In this document: positions 1 to 8,800 of the stretch, one piece after another | Position numbering within the stretch: the stretch's first letter is position 1 | Layout: the number at the start of each line of letters is the position of its first letter | Source of the DNA: Deltaproteobacteria bacterium | GTDB lineage: Bacteria; Myxococcota_A; Polyangia; Haliangiales; Haliangiaceae | Assembly (NCBI GenBank): GCA_021413675.1 | Contig: JAIOQA010000315.1 | Location: forward strand, 1 to 33,239 | DNA length: 33,239 nucleotides | Direction: 5' to 3' | The notes under the pieces: generated by a model | Database searches by the model: none | What the model was told of the DNA's origin: nothing | What the model saw: the letters and a program-made list of their open reading frames with translations, nothing else | Program-made: the position numbers and the translations under genes

Positions 1-438
1 CAGATCGCCGGTGACCACACGCAGGTCGCGGAGCGCCGTCAGGTCGTCGTGGGCGAGATCGATCGTGAGATCGCCCTCCCAGATCGCCTCGGGCGCGCAC
101 GCGTAGCTGGTCTGCTCGATCTCAACGTCGTCGAGGCGGCCGTCGCCGTTGGTGTCGTGCCCGACGCGCACCGCCGTGCCGCCGTCCGCGCAGTTCGCCC
201 CGGCGGGCTCGTCGTCCTCGCGCACCAGCACCGGCGGCTGGGTCGTGCACTGGTACGCGACGTCGTCGACCTCGGCGTCGTCGAGCTGGCCATTGCCGTT
301 GGCATCGACGCCGGTCGCGATCGCGCTGCCGCCCGTGGCGCAGTGCGCGCCAGCGGGCTCGGGGGTGACGCGGGTCAACGACGGCGCGGCGCTGGTGCAC
401 GCAGCGAGCAACACGGTGGACAGCAACAGACGCGACAT
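1..438 (-). CDS. Lipoprotein with two Cys/Asp-rich repeats, 3' end outside window
   Basis: The frame is open from an ATG at 438 to the left edge (146 codons), so the C-terminus is missing. It starts MSRLLLSTVLLAAC, a short signal peptide with a lipobox and lipidation Cys14, so an envelope lipoprotein is expected. Two adjacent ~45-residue repeats follow. Each has the pattern PAGA-x-CA-x-GG-x-A-x-x-x-G-x-D-x-NG-x-G-x-LDD-x-E, ending in a Tyr-x-Cys. This resembles the DUF7151-type repeats common in myxobacterial surface proteins; that assignment is from memory. The last visible residues (EGDLTIDLAHDDLTALRDL, then VVTGDL) look like the start of receptor-L-domain-like repeats. The gene stands alone here, 153 bp downstream of the Cys-cluster gene on the same strand. 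Function is unknown; surface display is an inference. Confidence 0.8.
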   Translation of the reverse strand, partial: MSRLLLSTVLLAACTSAAPSLTRVTPEPAGAHCATGGSAIATGVDANGNGQLDDAEVDDVAYQCTTQPPVLVREDDEPAGANCADGGTAVRVGHDTNGDGRLDDVEIEQTSYACAPEAIWEGDLTIDLAHDDLTALRDLRVVTGDL

Positions 439-591
439 GCCGGCTCCGATCGCCGCCTCGACTGGCGGTCGATCGATGTGTAAGCGCAGCTCGCCGCGAT
501 GACATCCATCTGCGGTGGCAAGCAGCGGCACGCGGGGATGCGCGTCGTGTCGATCGCGCGTGTGACGCGCGTGGCGCCAGATCGGCGTCGA

Positions 592-1652
592 TCAGGGCGC
601 GGCGCGCCAGCCCTGCTCGATCGACGCGCGCAGCTCCTCGACGGTCGGCGACTTGATCGTGTTGCCGTCGTTGTCGAACGCGAAGGTCGCGGCGAACGCC
701 TCGAACTCGTGGTGGCGCAGGCGCACGAACGCGGTCGGGCGCGGCGCGCCGAACTGGTTCTTGTAGCCGCACTTGTGCGCGTCGTAGTAGCGGCACTGCA
801 GCGGCCGCTCGTCCTTGCCGTAGACGCCGCACTTGCCGTCGACGAGGTGGCGGCACTTCGTGCGCAGGATGAAGGTCCAGCCGGCGTCGCCGAAGCCGAC
901 CTCGATGCCGGGGAAGCCGAGCGCGTAGCGGTAGAAGTCGAGCTGCGAGTGCACCGTCGGCGGGCCCTGCGGGAAGATCAGCGAGGTGCAGCAGTAGGCC
1001 TCGCAGCCGGTGCACGGCTCGGCGAGCTGCGCGAAGGTCCGCGCCGGCGACGGCGGCGGCGCGCTGCCATCGAGGGTGGTGGTCTTCCACGCGGCGTGGA
1101 CCGGATCGCGCTCGATCGCCGCCTGGCCGGGATCGGGGTCGTCGTGCGCGGGCAGCGCCTGGAACGCGGCGCGCACCTCCTCGATCGGCGGCATCGCCTT
1201 GATCGTGCGGTCGTCGGCGAACTGCACGTGCGCGATCAGCCACTCGAGACGCACCCGATCGACCTGCAGGAGCGCCGGGCCGGCAGCCTGGCTGTACGCG
1301 TTGCGGTACCAGCAGCCGTACGGGCTGAAGTTCTGGCAGATGTTGGGCTGCTCGGGCGTCGCGTGGACCGTGCACCGCGTGGTCGCGCGATCGAGGTGGC
1401 GACACGGATAGCGGTAGTAGACGTGCCACTGCCCGTCGGGCGTGATGCCGAGCAAGATCCGCTCGAAGTTGAGCAGGTAGCGCGCGTAGTCGAGGTGCAG
1501 CAGCGTCGTGACGTCGAAGTCGTGCAGCTTGAGGTGCGTGCAGCACGGCGCCGCCTCGCAGGTCGCGCACGGGCTCGCGATCGCCTGATCCCACGACAGC
1601 GCCTCGTCGTGCGACACGACGCGCAGCGAGATCCGGCGCCAGGGCTCCGCGG

Positions 1653-1656
<4 letters not shown>
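592..1656 (-). CDS. Double YkgJ/UPF0153-type Cys-cluster (metal-binding) protein
   Basis: The protein has 354 residues and contains the YkgJ-family signature twice. The first copy has [10 protein letters not shown] near residue 30, then CRHL, then [12 protein letters not shown]. The second has CTGCEAYCC near residue 210, then [12 protein letters not shown] and [13 protein letters not shown]. YkgJ proteins (zinc- or iron-chelating domain) are about 100-150 residues with one such set, so this looks like a tandem duplication or fusion binding two clusters. No signal peptide or membrane segment is seen, so it is probably cytoplasmic. The ATG at 1656 overlaps the stop of the upstream amidase gene as ATGA, so translation is probably coupled. 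The reaction is unknown: the family is known for chelating metal, not for a defined catalysis. A role in polyamine metabolism is only suggested by the coupling. Confidence 0.88.
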
Positions 1657-2507
<851 letters not shown>

Positions 2508-2681
2508 GCCGCCGTTATAGCGCGGGTCGCCTGGCGCGGTGGTGCGCCCGGCCGCGGACTGGAGCGCATGACAACTTGCGCCGCTTCGGACCAATCCGCG
2601 CGATCGGCCCCCCCGAGCCCGGCGGACCCCGTCGAGCCCGCACGGGCCGCGGTCGGCACGCGCCGTGCTGTGCACCGGCGC

Positions 2682-2686
2682 GGAGG
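2682..2686 (+). promoter_or_regulatory. Shine-Dalgarno GGAGG deciding the DUF4157 start
   Basis: GGAGG lies 4 nt before the ATG at 2691. The frame is open far upstream. An ATG at 2568 has only GGAG with a 3-nt spacer, so 2691 is the better start. Confidence 0.6.
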
Positions 2687-2690
2687 CTTG

Positions 2691-4670
2691 ATGTCCGATC
2701 TCGACTACGACACCCCGCGCGGCCATGACGGCCACACCCGCTCCACCCCCGGCCCGCGGACCGGTACCCCCGGGCGATCCACGGTGACCGCGCGGATGCC
2801 GCCGTCGGCGCGATCGCTCGCGCGCGCGGTGGCCGCCGAGCTGCGCGGCGACAACGACGTCCACGACCGCGCCGCCGCGGGGGTGCGCGGGGCGGGCGAG
2901 CCGCTGCCCCATCTCGCCGCGATCCAGCAATCGTTCGGGCATCACGACGTGACCGGCATCGGCGCCCACGTCGGTGGCGCGGCCGCCGATGCCGCGGCCG
3001 CGATCGGCGCGCGCGCCTACGCCACCGGCGACGACGTCGCGTTCGCGGCGGCGCCCGATCTCCACACCGCGGCCCACGAGGCCGCGCACGTCGTGCAGCA
3101 GCGCGGCGGCATCCGGCTCGCGGGCGGCGTGGGCCAGGCCGGCGATCCCTTCGAGCTGCACGCCGATGCGGTCGCCGATCGGGTCGTGCGCGGCGAGTCG
3201 GCGCAAGCGCTGCTCGACACGATGGCGCATCGCGGATCCGCGGGTGGTCCAGCGGTGCAGCGCTCACCGGTGGTGTTCGGGGACGACGCGCAGGCGCTCG
3301 CCCGCCTCGAGCAGCTGCTGCGCGCCGCGCCCGGCGATGCCGACGCGATCTCGGCCGAGCAGGCGGAGGCGATCCTGCAGCAGCTCGACGCGCCTGCGAC
3401 GCCGAGCGGATTCGCGGTCCTGCCGACCGGCGGACCACGCCTGCACTTCACGGTCGGCACCGACGAGTACAGCATCCAGGTCCCGCCCCGGCGGGTCGAC
3501 CACGTGCGCAGCCTCGCCGCTGCGCGCGTCGCCGCCGACGACGCGGTCGGCGAGTGCAGCGAAGCAGGCGCGACCTCGGTCCCGCACGTGGTCGCGGGCG
3601 GCGCGCGCATCGCGCACGTCACCGCCGGTCCCGGGCTCGTCGAGGCGTTGACCGCGGGCATCGGCGCGATCGGCGGCGCCGAAGGAGACGAGCTCGAGTT
3701 CCAGTTCGCGATCTCGGTGCCGATCAGCGCGGGCCTTGGCACCGCCGAGGTCCAGCTCGACGCGCGGATCGCGCACGAACCGGGCGAGGGCGCCGAACAC
3801 CCCGCGTTCGTCGTCGCCGGCCGGCTGGAAGGCGGCGCGGGGCTGCGGATCCCCGAGGTGGCGCACGCCCGACTCATGGTCGGCGTCGGCGTCGAGGCGC
3901 GCGGCCACGACGCCGCGGCCGCCGCGCAGATGCTCGTGCTCGCGATCGATCACGCGCTCGCCGATTTCTGCCCGCCGCTGGCCGACGCGATGTGCGGCCG
4001 GAACGCCGAGGCCCACGCGCTGGCCGCCGCCGAGGAGGGCGACTACGCCGACGCGTACGAGGGCTTCCGCGCCGATGCGGGCGTCGAGGCGGCGGGCCCG
4101 GCCGGCGGCGGGGCCGAGGTCTCGGCGGGGGTCGACACCCACCGCCGCGAGACCGTCACCGCCGACGGCACCGAGACGATGCACTACCGCCAGTTCGACC
4201 TGCACGCCAGCGCCGAGCTCCACGCGTCGGAGGAGATCGCGTACCACGTCGCGTTCGACGCGCACATCGCGCCGCACTCGCGCACCGCGCGCGCCCCCGA
4301 TGACGAGATGGGGTTCTCGTTCCGCGTCAGCCACGAGGCGGGCGCCGCCGCCATCGGGCTCGGCGCGATCGTCGGCGAAGCGCTCGCGTTCTTCCACGAT
4401 CACGTCGGCGATCACCCGGGCGCCGTGGCGGCGGTGCGCGAGGGCCAGACCGCGAGCGCGCGCCTGGCCTCGCTCGTCGATCGACTCGTGACGGCGGCCG
4501 TGATGGCCCGCGCCCACCACGCCGAGGGCGGGGTCTTGCTCGAGGTCGAGGTCACCATCGTGCCCGAGCCCGACGTCACCGTGCGGATCGTCGAGGAGCT
4601 GAGCGGCGCGCTGCCGCTCGGCGTCGCGGCCGAGGTCGAGATGCTGACGGAAGTTCCGCTCGCCGGTTGA
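2691..4670 (+). CDS. DUF4157 (eCIS core domain) metallopeptidase-like protein with a large unknown C-terminal part
   Basis: The protein has 659 residues. After a low-complexity N-terminus, residues ~70-165 form a DUF4157 domain (PF13699): [13 protein letters not shown], then [13 protein letters not shown] with the HEXXH zinc motif at 129-133, then [11 protein letters not shown] with His157 and Asp159. DUF4157 domains occur next to extracellular contractile injection systems and in the N-terminal part of proposed eCIS-linked toxins. Residues ~190-659 match nothing I recognise. They hold alternating strand-like segments ([35 protein letters not shown]) and two Cys near 425 and 435. No signal peptide is seen. 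The gene lies between aguB and aguA on the opposite strand, and no eCIS structural genes are in the window. An eCIS effector role is an inference; a self-standing protease or maturation factor is possible. Confidence 0.85.
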   Translation: MSDLDYDTPRGHDGHTRSTPGPRTGTPGRSTVTARMPPSARSLARAVAAELRGDNDVHDRAAAGVRGAGEPLPHLAAIQQSFGHHDVTGIGAHVGGAAADAAAAIGARAYATGDDVAFAAAPDLHTAAHEAAHVVQQRGGIRLAGGVGQAGDPFELHADAVADRVVRGESAQALLDTMAHRGSAGGPAVQRSPVVFGDDAQALARLEQLLRAAPGDADAISAEQAEAILQQLDAPATPSGFAVLPTGGPRLHFTVGTDEYSIQVPPRRVDHVRSLAAARVAADDAVGECSEAGATSVPHVVAGGARIAHVTAGPGLVEALTAGIGAIGGAEGDELEFQFAISVPISAGLGTAEVQLDARIAHEPGEGAEHPAFVVAGRLEGGAGLRIPEVAHARLMVGVGVEARGHDAAAAAQMLVLAIDHALADFCPPLADAMCGRNAEAHALAAAEEGDYADAYEGFRADAGVEAAGPAGGGAEVSAGVDTHRRETVTADGTETMHYRQFDLHASAELHASEEIAYHVAFDAHIAPHSRTARAPDDEMGFSFRVSHEAGAAAIGLGAIVGEALAFFHDHVGDHPGAVAAVREGQTASARLASLVDRLVTAAVMARAHHAEGGVLLEVEVTIVPEPDVTVRIVEELSGALPLGVAAEVEMLTEVPLAG

Positions 4671-4674
4671 ACCC

Positions 4675-4698
4675 GGCGCGCGGCGCCGACCGCGCGCC
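4675..4698. terminator. Bidirectional hairpin between convergent genes
   Basis: GGCGCGCGG, loop CGCCGA, CCGCGCGCC: a perfect 9-bp stem with a 6-nt loop. It fills the 32-bp gap between the stop codons of the DUF4157 gene and aguA. No T-tract follows on either side, as is common in very high-GC genomes, so termination is inferred from position and symmetry. Confidence 0.6.
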
Positions 4699-4702
4699 TC
4701 GA

Positions 4703-5776
4703 TCAGCCGACCAGCGTCAGCGCGCGCGGCGCGCTCGGCTGCTGCTGCGTGCAGCAGTGGAAGCCACCGCCACCGACGACGACCTCCTTGCACGGCAGGC
4801 CGATCGTGCGGCGATCGGGGAACAGCGCGGCGATGCGCGCGACCGCGGCGTCGTCGGCGCGCGACTCGTAGGTCGGGACCACGACCACCGAGTTGGCGAT
4901 GTAGAAGTTCATGTAGCTCGCGGGCAGGAGGCCGAGGGTCGGATCGACGACCGCGCCCGGCGACGGCACCGTGACGACCTCGAGCCGGTGGCCGCGGGCG
5001 TCGGTGGCCGCGCGCAGATCGGCGAGGATGCCGAGCAGGGCGTCGCGGTTGGGATCATCGGCGGCGGGCTCCATGCACGCGACCACGCCCGGCGCGACGA
5101 AGCGCGCGAGCGTGTCGATGTGGCCATCGGTGTGATCGTTGGCGAGGCCGCGATCGAGCCACACGACGTGGTCCGCGCCCAGCGCCCAGCGCAGGCGGGC
5201 GTCGAGCGCGGCCTGATCGAGGCCGGGGTTGCGCGCGCCGCCGAGCAGGCACTGCTTGGTCGTGAGCAGCGTCCCGGTGCCGTCGACCTCGACCGCGCCG
5301 CCCTCGAGCACGAACTCGAAGCCCGCGGCGGGCGTGCCGACGATCCGGCTCACGCGGGTCGCGACCTGCTGATCGTCGGGCATGAGGTACTTGCCGCCCC
5401 AGCCGTCGAAGCGGAAGAACGTCGCCGCGACCTCGCCGGGGCGCGTGACGAAGATCGGGCCGGTGTCGCGCAGCCAGGTGTCGCCGTAGGGCAGCTGGTG
5501 GAAGCGGACGCCGACCGCGGCGCGGCCGAGCGCCTTGACCGCCGCGGCCTGGTCGTCCGAGTTCCGGACGAGCAGCTCGACCTGCTCGCCGCGCGGTTTG
5601 CCATCGGGGCCGAGGTCGACGATCGCGGCCGACATCGCGGCGAGCTGCGCGCGCGGCAGCTCGAGCCCGTTGGTCCACTGCTCGGGATCGTGCGGCCAGG
5701 CGGTCCACACCGCGTCGTGATGGGTCCACTCGGCGGGCTGACGAAATCCGGTGAAGAGCACGGCGGGAATATGCAC
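4703..5776 (-). CDS. aguA: Agmatine deiminase
   Basis: This 357-residue enzyme of the peptidyl-arginine-deiminase fold converts agmatine to N-carbamoylputrescine plus ammonia, supplying the substrate of the amidase encoded at 1653-2507. Family motifs occur in order: GFRQPAEW near the N-terminus, GDTWLRDTGPIFV, DGWGGKY, EGGAVEVDG, NDHTDGHIDTLARFV, and the C-terminal GGGGFHCCTQQQP with nucleophile Cys341. A second Cys (342) sits beside it where the family usually has a hydrophobic residue. The start is GTG at 5776, nine codons before the conserved GFRQPAEW; no ATG start lies before that motif. It is convergent with the DUF4157 gene and divergent from the VWA lipoprotein gene. I see no arginine decarboxylase that is clearly SpeA to make agmatine, so agmatine may come from elsewhere in the genome or from outside. 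Confidence 0.94.
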   Translation of the reverse strand: MHIPAVLFTGFRQPAEWTHHDAVWTAWPHDPEQWTNGLELPRAQLAAMSAAIVDLGPDGKPRGEQVELLVRNSDDQAAAVKALGRAAVGVRFHQLPYGDTWLRDTGPIFVTRPGEVAATFFRFDGWGGKYLMPDDQQVATRVSRIVGTPAAGFEFVLEGGAVEVDGTGTLLTTKQCLLGGARNPGLDQAALDARLRWALGADHVVWLDRGLANDHTDGHIDTLARFVAPGVVACMEPAADDPNRDALLGILADLRAATDARGHRLEVVTVPSPGAVVDPTLGLLPASYMNFYIANSVVVVPTYESRADDAAVARIAALFPDRRTIGLPCKEVVVGGGGFHCCTQQQPSAPRALTLVG

Positions 5777-6032
5777 GACCCGGCCGAGCGAGGGCGCCCG
5801 CGCGCCACGCGCCGCGCGCGACGGTCAGGCACAGCCCCGCGTGGCAGATCGCCACACCGGCCGATTTATAGTTCCGGACCATGGTTCGACCAGCGCGCCT
5901 CACCTCTCACGCTGGGGCAAAATTCCACAGATTATCCTTGAATTTCAGCATGTTCGAATTCCGATTTTGCTACCGGACAATCGCGCTGCCGATCTATGTT
6001 GCAGACCCCTGGAGCCGAATCGGGAGGTTCGA
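5777..6032. other. AT-richer divergent intergenic region between aguA and the VWA lipoprotein gene
   Basis: These 256 bp hold no gene I can support. Roughly 5860-6000 is clearly richer in A+T than anything nearby. A TATAAA on the minus strand (5870-5865) could be a -10 element for aguA, but its -35 is poor. AAATTC (5919-5924) and GAATTT (5939-5944) form an inverted pair. The almost palindromic CGGACCATGGTTCG (5876-5889) lies near the TATAAA. On the plus strand GGGAGGT (6022-6028) is the ribosome site of the VWA gene. Promoters in both directions are expected here from the layout. Confidence 0.5.
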
Positions 6033-7031
6033 ATGCGGTTCTCTGCGTTGATTTGCGTGCTGATGTTCGCGGCGTGTGGCCCCACGACGACCGGCGGCGG
6101 TGGTGGTGGAGGCGGCGGCGGCGGTGACGTGGATGCCGGCAACGGCAGCGGATCCGGCTCGGGATCCGGATCCGGATCGGGGTCCGGCTCGGGATCCGGC
6201 GGGCTCGCGCCCTGCAACAAGATGGACATCCTGTTCGTCGTCGACGACTCGGGCTCGATGGCCGAGGAGCAGGACAGCCTGGCCACGAACTTCCCCATGT
6301 TCGCGAACGCGATCAACGCGTACATGACGTCGACCGGCCAGACCCTCGACTACCACCTCGGGGTCACGACCACCGGGCATGACCTCTCGTACAACACCGA
6401 GTTCCCGAACGTCCTCGATCCGACCATGCCGCCGCTGCTGATCCCGTCGAGCCAGATGGGCGACGACGGCGCGATGCGGAACAACTGCAGCCTGTCGCGG
6501 CGCTGGATCGAGCGCAACGATCCGGATGTGCCGGGCACGCTCGCCTGTCGCGCCAAGGTCGGCACCAGCGGCCCGAGCGACGAGATGCCACTCGAGGCGG
6601 CCGAGCTGGCGCTGCGCGACCGCATCGCCGACGGCACCAACACGGGCTTCCTGCGCGACGACGCCCTGCTCGCGATCATCATGCTGACCGACGAGGACGA
6701 CTGCTCGCGCACCGACAACAACTTCACGCTCCAGGTCACCGACAACCTGTGCACCAGCGGCGCGGGCGTGCTCACCGCCGACGGCTTCAAGGGCTTCCTG
6801 GATGGCCTCAAGGGCCCGGGGCGCTGGGCGGCGGCCGCGATCGCCGGCCCGAGCGCGTGCACGTCGGCGTTCGGCGACGCGGTCGAGGCGACGAAGATCA
6901 AGCAGTTCATCCAGCTGGCTGGCCAGAACGGCGTGTTCGGCTCGATCTGCGACGGCGATCTCGCGCCGTCCTTGAACCAGGCGCTGCAGACGTTCCAGGC
7001 GGCGTGCGAGGCGTTCCCCGATCCCCAGTGA
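6033..7031 (+). CDS. Von Willebrand factor A lipoprotein with poly-Gly and Gly-Ser linker
   Basis: A 332-residue lipoprotein. The signal peptide MRFSALICVLMFAAC has a lipobox and Cys15. An 11-Gly run (residues 21-31), a short Asp-containing piece and nine Gly-Ser pairs (from residue 38) form a flexible tether. A VWA domain follows, starting CNKMDILFVVDDSGSM, with the MIDAS DxSGS motif intact and a later acidic MLTDEDDCS. Several Cys pairs (NNCSLS, LACRAK, DDCSRT, NLCTSG, SACTSA, SICDGD) suggest disulfides outside the cytoplasm. The ATG at 6033 has GGGAGGT 4 nt upstream. Proteins of this build are frequent in myxobacteria; VWA domains bind protein partners through a metal ion, but the partner is unknown. 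It is monocistronic, with hairpins just after the stop. Confidence 0.9.
   Translation: MRFSALICVLMFAACGPTTTGGGGGGGGGGGDVDAGNGSGSGSGSGSGSGSGSGSGGLAPCNKMDILFVVDDSGSMAEEQDSLATNFPMFANAINAYMTSTGQTLDYHLGVTTTGHDLSYNTEFPNVLDPTMPPLLIPSSQMGDDGAMRNNCSLSRRWIERNDPDVPGTLACRAKVGTSGPSDEMPLEAAELALRDRIADGTNTGFLRDDALLAIIMLTDEDDCSRTDNNFTLQVTDNLCTSGAGVLTADGFKGFLDGLKGPGRWAAAAIAGPSACTSAFGDAVEATKIKQFIQLAGQNGVFGSICDGDLAPSLNQALQTFQAACEAFPDPQ
6093..6125 (+). repeat. GGN triplet run (11 Gly codons)
   Basis: Eleven consecutive Gly codons, nearly all GGC or GGT, lie in the VWA lipoprotein linker. This is slippage-prone simple sequence, so length may vary between strains. Confidence 0.85.
6144..6203 (+). repeat. Gly-Ser dipeptide microsatellite (GGATCC-like hexamers)
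   Basis: Nine GGN-TCN/AGC hexamers encode (Gly-Ser)9 followed by Gly-Gly. Several are GGATCC. They form the second half of the tether between the lipid anchor and the VWA domain. Confidence 0.85.
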
Positions 7032-7042
7032 CCATCAGGTCG

Positions 7043-7071
7043 GGCCGCGCGAGAAACACTGTCGCGCGGCC
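7043..7071 (+). terminator. Terminator-like hairpin after the VWA gene
   Basis: GGCCGCGCGA, loop GAAACACTG, TCGCGCGGCC: a perfect 10-bp stem starting 11 nt after the VWA stop codon. It is followed by AGAGAATTTGTC, not a clean T-tract. Confidence 0.65.
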
Positions 7072-7074
7072 AGA

Positions 7075-7092
7075 GAATTTGTCATCAAATTC
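7075..7092. repeat. Second, AT-rich perfect hairpin/palindrome
   Basis: GAATTTG, loop TCAT, CAAATTC: a perfect 7-bp inverted repeat only 3 bp after the GC-rich hairpin. Its AT-rich arms are unusual here. It could be the second half of a tandem terminator or an operator for the SDR gene starting at 7226. Confidence 0.5.
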
Positions 7093-7225
7093 GATCTTCT
7101 CCAGTTCCGGATGAGATCGGGACCGTCGTCCTCGACGGGGCCGATCGATCGAAGAAGAGCCTGGAGGCGAAAGCCTTACAGGCTCTGACGAGATCGCTCG
7201 CGTCGGCTGATCTAAGCTGGCGCGC

Positions 7226-7933
7226 ATGAGCGATCTCCGAGATCTCGACGGCAAGCATGTGGTGGTCACCGGCGCAACCGGTGGCCTGGGTGGGGCGGTG
7301 GTGGCTTTGCTCCTCGAGCGCGGCGCGACCTGCCACGTCCCGATGTTCGAGGCGGCGGTGCCGGCGCACGTGGTGTGGCGCGATCACGCGCGCGTCCACG
7401 CGACGCCCTCGATGGCTCTCGACAACGAGGCCGCGGTCACCGCGTACTTCGCCGCGCTGCCCGCGCTGTGGGGCTCGGTCCACCTGGTCGGCGGCTTCGC
7501 GGCCGCCGCGATCGCCGACACGTCGCTGGCCGACTTCACGAAGCAGCACCAGCAGAACGCGGTGACCAGCTTCCTGTGCAGCCGCGAGGCGGTGAAGGCG
7601 ATCCGCCGCACCGGCGGCGGCGGTCGCATCGTCAACGTCGCGGCGCGCCCGGCGCTGTCGCCGGCGGGCGGGATGATCGCGTACACGACCTCGAAGGCGG
7701 CCGTGGCGTCGCTCACGCAGTGCCTCGCGGCCGAGGTGCTCGCCGAGGGCATCCTGGTCAACGCGATCGTCCCGTCGATCATCGACACGCCCGCCAACCG
7801 CGCGTCGATGCCGAGCGCCGACTTCGCGGCGTGGCCGAAGCCGGCGGAGCTCGCCGAGGCCATCGCCTACCTGGCCTCACCCGCCAACGCGCTGACCTCC
7901 GGCACGCTCGTGCCGGTCTACGGCCGAGCGTAA
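7226..7933 (+). CDS. Dihydropteridine-reductase-like short-chain dehydrogenase
   Basis: A 235-residue cytosolic SDR. Cofactor motif TGATGGLG is at 15-22, and the catalytic Tyr153 and Lys157 are in AYTTSK. The usual catalytic Ser, 13 residues before Tyr, is Ala140 (NVAARPALSPAGGMIAY). The C-terminal part reads IIDTPANRASMPSADFAAW. From memory this closely resembles the vertebrate quinonoid dihydropteridine reductase stretch (LDTPMNR, MPEADF, W), an SDR group that also has Ala in place of Ser. The family reduces quinonoid dihydropterin with NADH, or related substrates. Length (235) suits QDPR (about 240). No phenylalanine hydroxylase or pterin gene is in the window, so the true substrate is open. 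The ATG at 7226 has no strong Shine-Dalgarno. It is probably transcribed from the 194-bp gap upstream. Confidence 0.85.
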   Translation: MSDLRDLDGKHVVVTGATGGLGGAVVALLLERGATCHVPMFEAAVPAHVVWRDHARVHATPSMALDNEAAVTAYFAALPALWGSVHLVGGFAAAAIADTSLADFTKQHQQNAVTSFLCSREAVKAIRRTGGGGRIVNVAARPALSPAGGMIAYTTSKAAVASLTQCLAAEVLAEGILVNAIVPSIIDTPANRASMPSADFAAWPKPAELAEAIAYLASPANALTSGTLVPVYGRA

Positions 7934-8058
7934 CGTCCTGGAACCAGGTGGCGTCTAACTGCGGTCGAACCGATGCCCGCGCTCGCGCGTAACTCCTCGA
8001 CGACAGCCGCGTAGCAGCAGTGCGCCGCGGGCTGCATGCTCGAGGGGCCACTCGCCCC

Positions 8059-8064
8059 GAGGAG
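8059..8064 (+). promoter_or_regulatory. Shine-Dalgarno GAGGAG selecting a TTG start
   Basis: GAGGAG lies 7 nt before TTG at 8072, ideal spacing. The in-frame ATG at 8036 has no such site, so the TTG start is preferred for the oxidoreductase. Confidence 0.65.
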
Positions 8065-8071
8065 ACTCACC

Positions 8072-8800
8072 TTGTCCAAGCGACCCGACCTCGACCGCTA
8101 CCCCGAGCTCACCGACCGCTGGGATCGGCGCGAGTTCCTGAAGTCCGCGGTCGCGGGCACGGCGGTGATCGCGCTGGGCGGCGCGCTGTTCCGGCTCGCC
8201 GCCGACGAGCTGTCGAAGAAGGCGATGGCCGACACCCGCGCCGATGGCCGGCCGCGGCTGCCGCCGGGCCAGCGCGTGATCGAGCAGCTGCGTGACATGG
8301 GCGGCGACGAGGGCGATGGCCTCGTGAAGAACTTCCGGCTGCGCGTGCACGGCGCGGTCAAGAAGGAGCTCGTGCTCGACTACGGCGCGCTGCTCAAGCT
8401 GCCGCAGACCGAGGCCAAGGCCGATGTCCACTGCGTCACCGGCTGGACCGTGATCGACTCGCTGTTCAAGGGCGTGGCGATCACCACGCTGGCCGAGGCC
8501 GCGGGCATGAAGGGCGACGTCAAGCACGTCATCTTCGAGGCGGCGAACGGCTTCACCGCCAACGCGCCGCTCGCCGACGCGACCCGGCCCAACGCGATGG
8601 TCACGTACCGCATGAACGGCCGGCCGTTCTCGCTCGCCCACGGCGCGCCGGTGCGCGGGCTCGTCCCCGACCTGTACTTCTGGAAGAGCGCGAAGTGGAT
8701 CACCGGCGTGCGCTTCCAGAAGGACGACGAGCCCGGCTACTGGGAGGTACGCGGCTACAACAACCACGCCGACCCGTGGAAGGAAGAGCGGTATGCCTGA
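8072..8800 (+). CDS. Tat-exported molybdopterin-dependent oxidoreductase (sulfite oxidase/MsrP-like)
   Basis: From the TTG start the protein has 242 residues. An N-terminal twin-arginine motif, DRREFLKSAVAG (Arg19-Arg20), is followed by a hydrophobic stretch, indicating Tat export with the cofactor already bound. The oxidoreductase domain (PF00174 type) has the molybdenum-ligand Cys121 in VHCVTGWTV and the family signature LVPDLYFWKSAKWITGVRF near the C-terminus. It ends soon after that signature, so it is the short bacterial form without a dimerisation domain. Its stop codon overlaps the next gene by 8 bp. That gene encodes a PepSY-like membrane protein, so the pair resembles MsrP-MsrQ, a periplasmic Mo enzyme fed by a membrane haem protein. 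The substrate is unknown: protein methionine sulfoxide, sulfite or another S/N-oxide. An alternative ATG start at 8036 would add 12 residues. Confidence 0.88.
   Translation: MSKRPDLDRYPELTDRWDRREFLKSAVAGTAVIALGGALFRLAADELSKKAMADTRADGRPRLPPGQRVIEQLRDMGGDEGDGLVKNFRLRVHGAVKKELVLDYGALLKLPQTEAKADVHCVTGWTVIDSLFKGVAITTLAEAAGMKGDVKHVIFEAANGFTANAPLADATRPNAMVTYRMNGRPFSLAHGAPVRGLVPDLYFWKSAKWITGVRFQKDDEPGYWEVRGYNNHADPWKEERYA

Noticed and set aside
6144..6203. Short repeat run that could be mistaken for a CRISPR array
   Set aside because: Units are 6 bp without spacers and encode a Gly-Ser linker in frame.
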